DNA of 56,139 nt from an uncultured bacterium (GCA_903882905.1 CAIRYW010000017.1:1-56139); one strand, 5' to 3'. Shown: positions 1-9,957, numbered from the stretch's first letter. Program-made: numbers and translations. The notes: generated from the sequence alone by a model not told the origin.

Positions 1-404
1 ATCTTAATCAAAATCTCTAAAAAATTCCCTAATTCTTTTTTACTTAAATTTGATACAGCTTTAGAAATAAACTTACTAGCAATTTTCTTTGCTGCATTAA
101 GTTCCTTTTTACCTTTCGCTGTAATGGCAATATTCACAGACCTTCTATCCTCAAGATTTGATTTACGTGTTAACAATCCTGAATTTATTAGACGTTCTAT
201 CATCTCAGTGGCTGATGGTGAACTTATACAAAAATACTCCGAAACCTCCTTCATCGAGGGACTCTTTTTACTATTTACAAAATAGAGCACCCTCATCTGC
301 ACCATTGAAGGGATTGATTCATTTGTATTTTTGCCAAAAGCTTCTTTTAATTTCTGATTGAATGAAAATAAAAGCGATGTAATTTTTTCAATATCTTTTT
401 GCAT
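1..404 (-). CDS. MarR-family transcriptional regulator (C-terminus truncated by window edge)
   Basis: My translation of the minus strand from 404: MQKDIEKITSLLFSFNQ...SMVQMRVLYFVNSKKSPSMKEVSEYFCISSPSATEMIERLINSGLLTRKSNLEDRRSVNIAITAKGKKEL; winged-helix with DRRSxxxxxTxxG wing typical of MarR. Absent from ORF track because it runs off the edge. Confidence 0.85.
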   Translation of the reverse strand, partial: MQKDIEKITSLLFSFNQKLKEAFGKNTNESIPSMVQMRVLYFVNSKKSPSMKEVSEYFCISSPSATEMIERLINSGLLTRKSNLEDRRSVNIAITAKGKKELNAAKKIASKFISKAVSNLSKKELGNFLEILIK

Positions 405-415
405 ATAGTTAGTTT

Positions 416-465
416 ACCTAATAGTTAGGTTCCCTAAGTATATAGCAAAATGGAAATCAAGTCAA
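416..465 (-). promoter_or_regulatory. Promoter and candidate MarR operator
   Basis: Minus strand TTGACT (465-460) - 17 nt - TATACT (442-437); overlapping inverted repeats ACCTAA-tag-TTAGGT (416-430) and TTAGG-ttc-CCTAA (425-437) immediately downstream of the -10. Confidence 0.6.
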
Positions 466-490
466 ATAATAATTTGCTCCTGAAATTTGG

Positions 491-1219
491 CTAAGCAAAA
501 AACACCTTTCTTATTTTCATCACTAGGTGGGCAAAATCGGTTTCTTGTTCTCTACGAGGATAAGGAAGATTGATTTTAAATTCCTCTCTGACCTTCCCTT
601 CTTTTACAAGAATAATTCTTTCTCCGAGTGAAACAGCTTCTTCTATGATATGAGAAACTAAAACTATAGTTTTTCCTGTTTCTTTCCAAATCTTAATAAT
701 ATCGTCGTGTAATTCTGCGGTCGTAATTGCGTCCAACGCAGAAAACGGTTCATCTAAAAGCAAAACTTCTGGCTCAACAGCCAAAGCTCTTGCAATTCCT
801 ACTCTTTGCTTTTGTCCACCAGAAAGATCTGTGGGAAATTTTTCACTTAACTCTGCAATGTTCATTAAAGTTAAATATTTGTGGACTTCGTGAGTGAGTT
901 TTGGATCTTTGATTCCCTTTTGTCGTAGTCCGAGTGCAACATTTTCAAAAACTGTGAGCCAAGGAAACAGAGCTCCAAATTGAAATGACATGGAAACATT
1001 TGCAGGTTTAATTAATTTACCAGTTGTTGGTTGTTCAATATTTGCAATCATTTTTAGGATTGTGGTCTTTCCACATCCTGATGGACCAATAAGACAAACA
1101 AATTCTCCTTCTTGCACGCTAAAAGAAACATCTGTTACAGCTTCATCTTTTTCGCCAACATATATTTTGCTAACAGATTCAAAAATTATTTTTTTTGGTA
1201 TTTTATTTTCTTTATCCAT
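491..1219 (-). CDS. ABC transporter ATP-binding protein (NitT/TauT/SsuB-type)
   Basis: Walker A GPSGCGKTT, LSGGQKQR signature, LLLDEPFSALD Walker B; likely start MDKENK at 1219 rather than 1270. Confidence 0.85.
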   Translation of the reverse strand: MDKENKIPKKIIFESVSKIYVGEKDEAVTDVSFSVQEGEFVCLIGPSGCGKTTILKMIANIEQPTTGKLIKPANVSMSFQFGALFPWLTVFENVALGLRQKGIKDPKLTHEVHKYLTLMNIAELSEKFPTDLSGGQKQRVGIARALAVEPEVLLLDEPFSALDAITTAELHDDIIKIWKETGKTIVLVSHIIEEAVSLGERIILVKEGKVREEFKINLPYPRREQETDFAHLVMKIRKVFFA

Positions 1220-1220
1220 A

Positions 1221-2057
1221 TTACTCAAATCTAAATCTCTCAGCCTTATGTAAAAGTTTTTGCCAAACAAATAAATTCATAATTGCTATAAGAACTACCA
1301 TAACCAAAACTGAATAAATAAAAAGTGTGCCATTACCACTCGAGGATGCATGAACCAAAAAACTACCAATTCCGAAAAGATCATTACTTTCGACTCCACC
1401 TGGAATATAAGTATGAATTGCTTCGGCAACTATTGTTAAGTTCCAACCTTGGGCAAAAGCCAAAATCGAACCGGTAACCAGTTCTGGAAAAACTCCAGGG
1501 AGTATAACTTTTTTAAAATATGATAATTTTGTAATCCCAAAAACTTTGGCTGCATAGGTAATATCTTTTGGAATAATCTTTAATCCCCCAACTAACGTAA
1601 AAACAATATTCCAAAGCATACTTAAAAACAAAATAAAAATTGCTGCACCATTCAACATTCCAAATCTAACAAAAAGTAAAATAACGATTGGAAAAAGTGC
1701 CAAAACTGGGATTGATTCTAAAATATCAAAAACTGGCAAAAGTATTGCTTCAAAAAAGCGATTATAAACAGCTAGAATTGCTAAAGGAAAAGCAATAATT
1801 ACAGCCAAAACATATGCAATAAAAAGTCTGCCGAAAGTTGCAAACGAAGCTTCAACAATATCTCCTAGAGAAAAATTTTCTGGTTGATTAGAATTTAGTG
1901 CCGGAAAAAATCTAAAAACAAAATACATAGCCAAAACAATTATCAAAGGTGCCAATAAAAAAGTATAAAATTTTTGAATTGGAGTAGCTGGATAACTCAA
2001 AAGAAACCTCCTATGATAGTTTTTTACATGCTTGTGATCCCTGCTGATTTCTCGCAT
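1221..2057 (-). CDS. ABC transporter permease (NitT/TauT-type)
   Basis: Multi-TM protein directly upstream of the ATPase; BPD_transp_1-like segment LGGLKIIPKDITYAAKVFGITKLSYFKKVILPGVFPELVTG. Confidence 0.8.
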   Translation of the reverse strand: MREISRDHKHVKNYHRRFLLSYPATPIQKFYTFLLAPLIIVLAMYFVFRFFPALNSNQPENFSLGDIVEASFATFGRLFIAYVLAVIIAFPLAILAVYNRFFEAILLPVFDILESIPVLALFPIVILLFVRFGMLNGAAIFILFLSMLWNIVFTLVGGLKIIPKDITYAAKVFGITKLSYFKKVILPGVFPELVTGSILAFAQGWNLTIVAEAIHTYIPGGVESNDLFGIGSFLVHASSSGNGTLFIYSVLVMVVLIAIMNLFVWQKLLHKAERFRFE

Positions 2058-2120
2058 ATAAACATTTTAACTCTTTTTGGCTAGAAACAAAATTTCTATC
2101 TTACGGAAAAATAACCTACA

Positions 2121-2705
2121 ATGATAAGAATGGAAATAGACGACAATCAACTAGTTAAAGATTACCTTAATGGATTAGAAGGTTCTTTTGAAATTATAGT
2201 AAAAAGATATACAAGGCCCTTGTATTCTTTTGTGTGGAGACTCTGCGGAAATAAGGAATCATCAGAAGACATAGTTCAAGACACCTTCCTTAAGGTTTGG
2301 AAAAATCTTAAGAGATTTGATCTGGAAAGAAATTTTAAAGTTTGGATTTACGCAATCGCTCGCAACAGTACATACGATTTCCTAAGAAAGAAAAAATTGA
2401 TTATGTTTTCTGAAATGGACAACACTGAGGATGATTCGACTTTTGAAGAAAACATCGCTGACGCGACTCCTTTAGCAGACCAATTATTTGAAGAAAAAGA
2501 AACATCTAAATTAATTGATGAATCAATAAAAAATCTTCCAGAAAGATACAAGGAAGTTGTTATACTTCGACATGAAACCGGAATGACGTTTGAAGATATA
2601 TCAGACACGCTCAAAGAACCTATGAATACTGTCAAAAGTCGATACAGAAGAGCTATTATGAAAATGCAAGAATCACTATTATTAAATGCACCAAAAAAGG
2701 TTTAA
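2121..2705 (+). CDS. RNA polymerase ECF-type sigma-70 factor
   Basis: Region 2 (SFVWRLCGNKESSEDIVQDTFLKVWKNLKRF) and region 4 (LPERYKEVVILRHETGMTFEDISDTLKEPMNTVKSRYRRA). Confidence 0.9.
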   Translation: MIRMEIDDNQLVKDYLNGLEGSFEIIVKRYTRPLYSFVWRLCGNKESSEDIVQDTFLKVWKNLKRFDLERNFKVWIYAIARNSTYDFLRKKKLIMFSEMDNTEDDSTFEENIADATPLADQLFEEKETSKLIDESIKNLPERYKEVVILRHETGMTFEDISDTLKEPMNTVKSRYRRAIMKMQESLLLNAPKKV

Positions 2706-2738
2706 AAGTCGTATTTACAAGGGTATAATCAAACTAAA

Positions 2739-3155
2739 ATGACAATAACAGATTTAGAAAAAATTTCTCTCAAGTTGGATATGATTCCATGTGAATACAA
2801 CTTAGAGGATAAAATAATAGAAAAAATTGAAAAAGCTCAAAGACATAATGCTCGCATTAAGTTAGAGTTTTTTGGTGTTTCTCTTTTTGCGATTATAGGA
2901 ATTGGTGTTTCCATTTTTGCAAAAATTTTCTCTGATTTTCAAAATTCAGTTTTCTATGATTACGCATCAATTTTATTTTCAGACACAAGGTTTGCTCTGA
3001 CGAATTGGAAACCTACTTTATTGCTCCTTGTTGAATCTGCTCCGATTCTAGATATTTTTATCATTGTCACAATAGTAGGAGTTGTGCTTTATCTATTATC
3101 TAAAACAACAAAAGAGGCTTCAATATTTTTACAACATAAATTAATTTACAAATAA
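2739..3155 (+). CDS. Small membrane protein, possible anti-sigma partner
   Basis: Follows the ECF sigma gene; several hydrophobic segments; no recognised domain. Confidence 0.5.
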   Translation: MTITDLEKISLKLDMIPCEYNLEDKIIEKIEKAQRHNARIKLEFFGVSLFAIIGIGVSIFAKIFSDFQNSVFYDYASILFSDTRFALTNWKPTLLLLVESAPILDIFIIVTIVGVVLYLLSKTTKEASIFLQHKLIYK

Positions 3156-3156
3156 A

Positions 3157-3675
3157 ATGGAAAAAATAGAAAAATTTTTTGAGTCAAAAAAACTACATAA
3201 AGTAGTTATAGTTTTATTATTATTAGGAATAATCCTTTTTATATTTGAGGCAGGTGTATTAGTTGGATATAAGCAGGCCTTCTTTTCTTGTCATTTAGGT
3301 GAGAACTATTACAAAGATTTCGAAGGAAAAGAAGTTAATGAGCAAATACTTCCAAACATTGATACTCAAAATTTACCAAATTCTAATGGGGCAACAGGAT
3401 CAATATTAAAAATTTCCTTGCCTTCTGTTGTTGTTGCAGATAGAGATGGAGTGGAAAAAACTATTACACTAACAGATGACACAATCTATAGAAAATTTAG
3501 AGGAGACATTTTAGCAACTGATTTAAAAGTTGGTGATTTTGTTGTTGTTATTGGTTCTCCAACAGAAAGTGGAAATATCGAAGCAAGACTTGTTAGAGTT
3601 ATACCTCCCCCACCACAAGTAAACCAAAATGCTTTAGGTCAAAGCACAACTAGTAGTAGTTCGATTACAAAATAA
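3157..3675 (+). CDS. Membrane-anchored protein with DUF5666-like domain
   Basis: N-terminal TM then VEKTITLTDDTIYRKFRGDILATDLKVGDFVVVIGSPTESGNIEARLVRVIPPPP. Confidence 0.5.
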   Translation: MEKIEKFFESKKLHKVVIVLLLLGIILFIFEAGVLVGYKQAFFSCHLGENYYKDFEGKEVNEQILPNIDTQNLPNSNGATGSILKISLPSVVVADRDGVEKTITLTDDTIYRKFRGDILATDLKVGDFVVVIGSPTESGNIEARLVRVIPPPPQVNQNALGQSTTSSSSITK

Positions 3676-3685
3676 TAAAAAAATA

Positions 3686-5416
3686 ATGAAAAGTATTTCG
3701 TACCTTTTTTCTGGCGTTTTTTATAAGAATTTATGGCAATTTCATAAAAAGCTCTCAATTTTAGGTGTGATTGTTTTAGCCAGCACTGCTTATGGCTCTG
3801 TAAAAATAATTCAAAATATTGGAGTCGGTACAAAATATGTCTTAACTGAAGCTCAAACAGGAACAATCCTTGGAACAGTAACTGGAACTGGACAAGTCGC
3901 AGCATCAAACCAAATTGACCTAAATAATAATGTCTCAGGCACAGTCCTAAGTGTTAATGCTATTACAGGACAAAAAGTTAATGCAGGCGATTTAATAGTT
4001 GAAATAGACCCTACCACCGCAAGAATTTCTTTACAAAATGCACAAATTGCTTTAGCAAAACTTCAAGAACCGACCGATCCCCTACAACTCGCAACAGATC
4101 AAAATAATCTTAACAGTGCAGTAACTTCAAAAGCTACAGCCGAAACAACCGGAATAAACAATGTTTCAAGTGCGCTTATTGATATGACAAATGTTATTTC
4201 TGGACTAAATACGATGCTATATGACAAAACAGGATATCTAAATTCTTCACAATTAATTTCTATGCCGGATATTGCCAGAGCCGATGCTTTGAGCGCTGGA
4301 GTCGCATTTGATCAAGCAAATAATATGTATAAACAAAATATTGCGAACTCAAAAAATGTAACAAGGGATAGTTCTTCTGCTGATATCGATAAGTTAATTT
4401 CCAGTACACTTGATACAGCAAAAGCTTTGGCACAATCAGTACAAAACGCAAAAGTGGCCGTTGATTACATAAAAAACCTGGACACAAGTCAAAGTGCTTC
4501 CGCAAACACAACAACTGCTGAAAATAATTTAAGCTCTTGGACTTCAACAATGAATTCAGATGTTTCGAGTTTGCTTAATTCTAAAAACACAATAGATAGT
4601 TCAACAAACGATATTGAACAACAGACTCTTACTCTTAAAAAACTTCAACAAGGAACTGATCCTCTAGATATTCAATCAGCACAACTTAGTGTTGAAACCG
4701 CTCAAAATAATTACAACAAATATTTTGTAAGAGCTCCTCTTGATGGGATCGTAGCAAAAGTTAGTGTCCAAGTCGGAGATCAAACAACCGGAAGTGTTGG
4801 GACCTTCATATCAACTTCAAAAATTGCAAATATTTCTTTGAATGAAGTCGACTCAGCAAAAGTTGCTATCGGCGACAAAGTTAATTTAACATTCAGTGCA
4901 ATAAATAATTTAACAATCACAGGAACAGTTGCTCAAGTTGATCTCGTTGGAACGGTTAGTCAAGGAGTTGTAACTTATAATATACAAGTTGCATTTGATA
5001 CCGATGACACAAGAGTAAAACCTGGAATGAGTGTTAGTGCCTCAATAATTACCTCAGCAAGTCAAAATATACTAGTAGTCCCTTCTTCTGCAATAAAAAC
5101 CCAAGGAAATATCTCTTACGTTCAAGCGTTTAAAAACCCTGTACCAAAAAGTTCTGAATCAGGATTTACATCAAATGAAACTCCAATTCAAATTATTGTG
5201 CAAACAGGAGCCTCTGACAATACAAACACAGAAATTACCTCTGGATTAAAAGTTGGAGACCAAGTTATCACAAAAATAACAGCATCCGCAACTGGAGGTA
5301 CAACTAGTCAAACACCAAGTTTACTTAGTGCTGTCGGAGGTAGAACAGCTGGTGCCGGAGGTGGCGGTGCAAACTTTAGACCGACAACTGGTGGAGGAGC
5401 CGCAAGAGGAAACTAG
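3686..5416 (+). CDS. HlyD/MacA-like periplasmic adaptor protein
   Basis: Biotinyl-lipoyl-like hairpin segments (VSGTVLSVNAITGQKVNAGDLIVEIDP; RAPLDGIVAKVSVQVGDQ), coiled coil, Gly-rich C-terminus; next to MacB-like genes. Confidence 0.85.
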   Translation: MKSISYLFSGVFYKNLWQFHKKLSILGVIVLASTAYGSVKIIQNIGVGTKYVLTEAQTGTILGTVTGTGQVAASNQIDLNNNVSGTVLSVNAITGQKVNAGDLIVEIDPTTARISLQNAQIALAKLQEPTDPLQLATDQNNLNSAVTSKATAETTGINNVSSALIDMTNVISGLNTMLYDKTGYLNSSQLISMPDIARADALSAGVAFDQANNMYKQNIANSKNVTRDSSSADIDKLISSTLDTAKALAQSVQNAKVAVDYIKNLDTSQSASANTTTAENNLSSWTSTMNSDVSSLLNSKNTIDSSTNDIEQQTLTLKKLQQGTDPLDIQSAQLSVETAQNNYNKYFVRAPLDGIVAKVSVQVGDQTTGSVGTFISTSKIANISLNEVDSAKVAIGDKVNLTFSAINNLTITGTVAQVDLVGTVSQGVVTYNIQVAFDTDDTRVKPGMSVSASIITSASQNILVVPSSAIKTQGNISYVQAFKNPVPKSSESGFTSNETPIQIIVQTGASDNTNTEITSGLKVGDQVITKITASATGGTTSQTPSLLSAVGGRTAGAGGGGANFRPTTGGGAARGN

Positions 5417-5435
5417 AGAAACTGTCTGAAAAAAA

Positions 5436-6146
5436 ATGATTGAAATAAAAAACGTAAAAAAAGTATACAAAACTGGTAATGTAGAATTTGAAGCTCTTCA
5501 TGGAGTTAGTTTTAAAGTGGAAGATGGAGAATTCGTAGCCATTATGGGTCCTTCAGGATCTGGTAAATCAACTTTAATGCACATTATTGGGGCTTTAGAC
5601 ACACCAACAAGCGGACAATATTTTTTAGACGGAAAGGATGTTTCCAAATTAACAGATGAAGAACTTGCAGATATAAGAAGACAAAAAATTGGTTTTGTTT
5701 TTCAATCTTTCAATCTTCTACCTCGAACAACAGTACTTAGAAATGTGATGCTTCCCCTAATTTATGCAGGAATTCCTCATGAACAAAGAAGACCCCTAGC
5801 TGAAAAAGCACTTCTTGCGGCAGGTTTTGATGAAACCCACTTTGAACACAAATCTAACGAGCTTTCCGGAGGACAAATTCAAAGAGTTGCTATCGCAAGA
5901 GCCCTTGTGAATGATCCTGTACTTATTTTAGCCGATGAACCGACTGGAAACTTGGATACGAAAACAGGTGACATAGTGCTTGGAACTTTTCAAAGATTAA
6001 ACAAAGAGCATGGTCGCACAATAATTTTGATTACCCACGAACCAGACGTAGCAGAATATGCTGACAGAATTGTTTTTATAAGGGACGGAGACATAGTCTC
6101 AGATTCAAAAACACATAAGAAAAAAATAGTTCACCCTCAAAAATAA
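5436..6146 (+). CDS. ABC transporter ATP-binding protein (MacB/LolD-type)
   Basis: GPSGSGKST, LSGGQIQRVAIARAL, LILADEPTGNLD, ITHEPDVAEYADRIVFIRDG. Confidence 0.95.
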   Translation: MIEIKNVKKVYKTGNVEFEALHGVSFKVEDGEFVAIMGPSGSGKSTLMHIIGALDTPTSGQYFLDGKDVSKLTDEELADIRRQKIGFVFQSFNLLPRTTVLRNVMLPLIYAGIPHEQRRPLAEKALLAAGFDETHFEHKSNELSGGQIQRVAIARALVNDPVLILADEPTGNLDTKTGDIVLGTFQRLNKEHGRTIILITHEPDVAEYADRIVFIRDGDIVSDSKTHKKKIVHPQK

Positions 6147-6150
6147 TCAC

Positions 6151-7374
6151 ATGACAATCCAAGATATTTATGAAGAAACATACACCGCCCTTTCGGCAAA
6201 CAAAGTCAGATCAAGTCTTACAATGCTTGGAATTGTTATTGGGATTAGCTCTGTGATTGCAATGATTTCGATTGGTCAAGGCGCACAAGGATCAATTCAA
6301 TCAAGTATACAATCTCTCGGTTCAAACCTTATTATGGTAACTCCTGGGGCACAGAGAACACCTGGAGTTGCTGTTTCCACTGGACGTGGAACAGCTCAGA
6401 GTTTAACTATGGATGATGCAAATGCAATTGCCTCAAGTGTCAGCGGAGTTTTAAGTGTCGCATCAGAAGTCTCAGGAAGACAACAAGTCACAGCTAGAGG
6501 TACAAACACGAACACAACTGTGCTGGGAACAAATGCTTCCTATTCAACTGTTAGAAACGTAAATACTGCTGATGGTTCTTTTATAACAGATGCACAGTCG
6601 AGTAGTCTTGCTCGCGTTGCTGTCCTTGGACCAACAACTGCAAGTGACCTGTTTGGGTCAAGTACAGAACCTGTTGGCCAGACAATCACAATAAAAGGGA
6701 TGCAATTTGATGTTATTGGCGTTCTTCAATCAAAAGGAGGAAGTGGATTTGGAAACAGAGATGATATGGTAATTATTCCAATCGCAGATGCACAAAAATT
6801 TTTAACTGGAAACCAATACGTCACCACAATAGATATTGCAGCTGTAAGTTCAGACGTTATGACTCAAGTTCAAGCAGATGTAACTTCCCTACTTTTAGAC
6901 AGACATAAAATTAGTGATCCAACTTTAGCTGACTTTAGCACAATCAATCAATCAGATATTGTTTCCGCTGCTTCTAGTGTTGTAAATACATTCACGATTC
7001 TTTTGGGTTCTGTTGCTGGAATCTCTCTTCTCGTTGGCGGAATCGGTATTATGAATATGATGCTAACAACTGTCACAGAAAGAACAAAAGAGATAGGACT
7101 TCGAAAAGCAATCGGTGCAAAAAAGAAAGATATCAGCACTCAGTTTTTAGCAGAAGCAGTAACTCTTACTTTCTTAGGTGGTTTAATCGGAATACTACTT
7201 GGAGCAGGAGTTGCTTATGCTTTTTCATATTTTGGAATAATTCAAACGCAAATATCCATTTATCCAATCCTTTTAGCTTTTGGGGTTTCAGCTGGAATTG
7301 GAATAATTTTTGGATATTATCCAGCCAAAAGAGCCGCTTCTCTTAATCCAATAGAGGCGCTTAGATATGAATAA
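6151..7374 (+). CDS. ABC transporter permease (MacB/FtsX family)
   Basis: N-terminal MacB_PCD region (ANKVRSSLTMLGIVIGISSVIAMISIGQGA), C-terminal FtsX region (GGIGIMNMMLTTVTERTKEIGLRKAIGAKKKDI). Confidence 0.92.
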   Translation: MTIQDIYEETYTALSANKVRSSLTMLGIVIGISSVIAMISIGQGAQGSIQSSIQSLGSNLIMVTPGAQRTPGVAVSTGRGTAQSLTMDDANAIASSVSGVLSVASEVSGRQQVTARGTNTNTTVLGTNASYSTVRNVNTADGSFITDAQSSSLARVAVLGPTTASDLFGSSTEPVGQTITIKGMQFDVIGVLQSKGGSGFGNRDDMVIIPIADAQKFLTGNQYVTTIDIAAVSSDVMTQVQADVTSLLLDRHKISDPTLADFSTINQSDIVSAASSVVNTFTILLGSVAGISLLVGGIGIMNMMLTTVTERTKEIGLRKAIGAKKKDISTQFLAEAVTLTFLGGLIGILLGAGVAYAFSYFGIIQTQISIYPILLAFGVSAGIGIIFGYYPAKRAASLNPIEALRYE

Positions 7375-7422
7375 TTAAAAGGTCAAAATTAAAAATTAAA
7401 ATAAATTAACAAAATAAAAAAA

Positions 7423-7857
7423 ATGAAAAACAAACACTTTACATTCACAATAATTTTAATCGTCATCGCTTTAGCTTCTGGGTTTTTTGCTGGTTCGTAT
7501 TACAAAGGTTCTCAGTCAACCTCAACAACAAGTAGTGCTTTACTGACACGAGGGACAACAACCGGGGCTGGATTAAGAGGAGTAAGAACTGGTGGTTTTG
7601 GTGGAGGAGTAACTGGAAATATAATCTCTAAAGACAACCAAAGTATCACTATCTCCATTCCAACAGGAGGATCACAAATTGTTTTTGTAAATCCAAGTAC
7701 AAGTATTGCAAAAAGTGTTTCTGGAACTCTTGATGACTTAAGCACAGGAACAACAGTAGTAGTAAGCGGTTCAACAAATTCAGATGGAAGTAGCCTTACT
7801 GCAAATTCAATCAATATTAGACCGGCACAAACGGCATCTTCTACCACTTCAAACTAA
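7423..7857 (+). CDS. Secreted/membrane-anchored protein with DUF5666-like domain
   Basis: N-terminal TM; Gly-rich linker; GNIISKDNQSITISIPTGGSQIVFVNPSTSIAKSVSGTLDDLSTGTTVVVSG. Confidence 0.5.
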   Translation: MKNKHFTFTIILIVIALASGFFAGSYYKGSQSTSTTSSALLTRGTTTGAGLRGVRTGGFGGGVTGNIISKDNQSITISIPTGGSQIVFVNPSTSIAKSVSGTLDDLSTGTTVVVSGSTNSDGSSLTANSINIRPAQTASSTTSN

Positions 7858-7860
7858 AAA

Positions 7861-8628
7861 TTATTTACCTATAAAAAAGAAGAAAACTATAGAAACTAAA
7901 ATTCTATAGATTCCAAAGCCTGTAAATTTGTGATTTTTAACAAAACCAATAAAGGATTTAATTGCTACTAGCGCAACCACAAATGAAACAAAAAGACCGA
8001 GAGCAAGCATTTCAAATTGACTTGGGGTTGTTGCTCCAATTCCTTTAATTAATTCTAATCCAGTCGCTGCAAGCATTGTAGGCACAGCAATTAAAAACGA
8101 ATATTCGGTAATTGTTTTTCTGTCTATACCAATTGATAAACCTCCAATAATCGTCGCAGCTGAACGAGAAACTCCAGGAATTATGGCAATAGATTGAAAA
8201 AGTCCAACAATTGCACAATCTTTATAACTTAACTTTTTTATTCCCAACTCACTTTTATCTTCATCCTTTTTCAAAATTTCAAAAAGTATAATTACAATAC
8301 CTCCCAAAAATAAAGACCAAAGTACAATACTTTCACTACCTAAAAAATTCTTAACGATTTTATAGAATGCCAAACCTATAATACCTGTGGGTATAAATCC
8401 AATTACAATTCTTTTCAATACCTCCCAATCAAAGAATTTCTTGAAATACAAAACAACAACAGCAAAGATCGCACCGAGCTGGATTATAATTTCAAAACTT
8501 TTTAAAAAATCATCTTGTGTTAAACCCAAAATCTTCGATGTTAAAATCATGTGTCCGGTCGAAGAAATTGGTAAAAATTCAGTAATTCCTTCAACAATTC
8601 CTAAAATTATTGTTTGTGTTATGTGCAT
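7861..8628 (-). CDS. uppP: Undecaprenyl-diphosphatase
   Basis: BacA/UppP motifs GIVEGITEFLPISSTGHMIL and PGVSRSAATI. Confidence 0.95.
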   Translation of the reverse strand: MHITQTIILGIVEGITEFLPISSTGHMILTSKILGLTQDDFLKSFEIIIQLGAIFAVVVLYFKKFFDWEVLKRIVIGFIPTGIIGLAFYKIVKNFLGSESIVLWSLFLGGIVIILFEILKKDEDKSELGIKKLSYKDCAIVGLFQSIAIIPGVSRSAATIIGGLSIGIDRKTITEYSFLIAVPTMLAATGLELIKGIGATTPSQFEMLALGLFVSFVVALVAIKSFIGFVKNHKFTGFGIYRILVSIVFFFFIGK

Positions 8629-8679
8629 TAATAAATTGTATCATAAGGAATCAAATTTAATGTTATAATCTCTCCTACA

Positions 8680-9942
8680 ATGCAGATAGAAAAAGCTATA
8701 ATTGATTTTTTATATAACAACAAATTCATATTTGAAGAGTTTGGTCTTCTTATTGCTTTTGTTGCCAGTGCAGCTGAATCCATCCCAATAATTGGTTTTA
8801 TTATCCCTGGACAAACCCTCCTCGTAATTGCTGCCATTTTTTCTAGACTTGGGGCTTATAACATTTGGGAATTGATAGCTATTGCAGCTCTTGGATCTTT
8901 CTTAGGAGATGCAACTGGATATCTTTTAGGTAGAAGATACTCTGCACCTATACTTCAAAAAATGCGGGGATTTATTTCTCATGAAAAAATAGAGAAAACT
9001 AAAATATTCACAGAAAAGCATGCAGGTAAAGCAGTTTTTTTTGGTAGGTTCAATTCATTCACAAGATCTTTTTCTCCATTTTTTGCAGGACTCTCAAATA
9101 TTTCAAAACCAAAATTCTTTTTTTACGCTTTAATATCTGGAATAGCCTGGTCTTTTTGTTTTGGAATATTAGGTTACATCATTGGTGAAGGATTTACTGT
9201 AATAATTCCTGCAATTGGAAAGTTTGTGGCGATTGCCACAATTATCGCCTTACTCATCATTTATATTGCAGAAAAAGCTAAACTTCGTGGAGGTAAATTT
9301 ACAAGGAAACAAATCGGGCTTTTCATTACTTCTATTATTTCACTTTATGCATTCGCAATTATTGCTCAAAATGTTTCTGACAACGGCGCCTTATCAATTG
9401 TAGATCAACAAATTGGAGCCCTTGTCGCCTCTTGGAGAAATCCTCTTTTACTTTCTTCTATTTGGTGGCTTGGATTGATAGGACCTTGGACATTTACACT
9501 TATTTGTTTAATTCCAGTCTTTGTACTTTTATTGTTTAGAAGATTTAAAGATTTATTTTTTTTCCTTATCTCAATATCTCTCAGTGGCGTTTTGGTTGTC
9601 TTTCTTAAAGCAGAATTTTCGAGACCAAGACCATTACTTCATTTTTTGTTTAAAGAATCGAGCTCAAGTTTCCCGAGTGGACATGCTGTTTTAGCCACAG
9701 TTTTCTTTGGTCTTATTTGCTACGAAATGAAAAACTACCTAAAAGAATGGCAATTCGCTTTACTTTGCGCATTTTCAAGCATTATGATAATTTTAGTAGG
9801 ATTTTCGAGAATTTATTTCGGAGTTCATTTTGCAAGTGATGTAATAGGAGGATTCTTTTTTGGAATATTTTTTATATCCTTTACATTACTTTTCTTCGAT
9901 GTACTTCCACACGTTTACAAGAAAATAATTATCAAAAAATAA
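8680..9942 (+). CDS. DedA (VTT) - PAP2 phosphatase fusion protein
   Basis: N-terminal DedA (ESIPIIGFIIPGQTLL, FGRFNSFTRSFSPFFAGLSNI), C-terminal PAP2 motifs KAEFSRPRP, SSFPSGHA, GFSRIYFGVHFASDVIGG. Confidence 0.9.
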   Translation: MQIEKAIIDFLYNNKFIFEEFGLLIAFVASAAESIPIIGFIIPGQTLLVIAAIFSRLGAYNIWELIAIAALGSFLGDATGYLLGRRYSAPILQKMRGFISHEKIEKTKIFTEKHAGKAVFFGRFNSFTRSFSPFFAGLSNISKPKFFFYALISGIAWSFCFGILGYIIGEGFTVIIPAIGKFVAIATIIALLIIYIAEKAKLRGGKFTRKQIGLFITSIISLYAFAIIAQNVSDNGALSIVDQQIGALVASWRNPLLLSSIWWLGLIGPWTFTLICLIPVFVLLLFRRFKDLFFFLISISLSGVLVVFLKAEFSRPRPLLHFLFKESSSSFPSGHAVLATVFFGLICYEMKNYLKEWQFALLCAFSSIMIILVGFSRIYFGVHFASDVIGGFFFGIFFISFTLLFFDVLPHVYKKIIIKK

Positions 9943-9957
9943 TTTTAAATCAATCAC

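Noticed and set aside
158-361. + strand 67-aa ORF at window start
   Set aside because: Antisense to the MarR gene, which translates convincingly on the minus strand.
990-1253. + strand 87-aa ORF antisense to the ABC ATPase
   Set aside because: Mirror of a well-supported minus-strand CDS; no domain or start signal.
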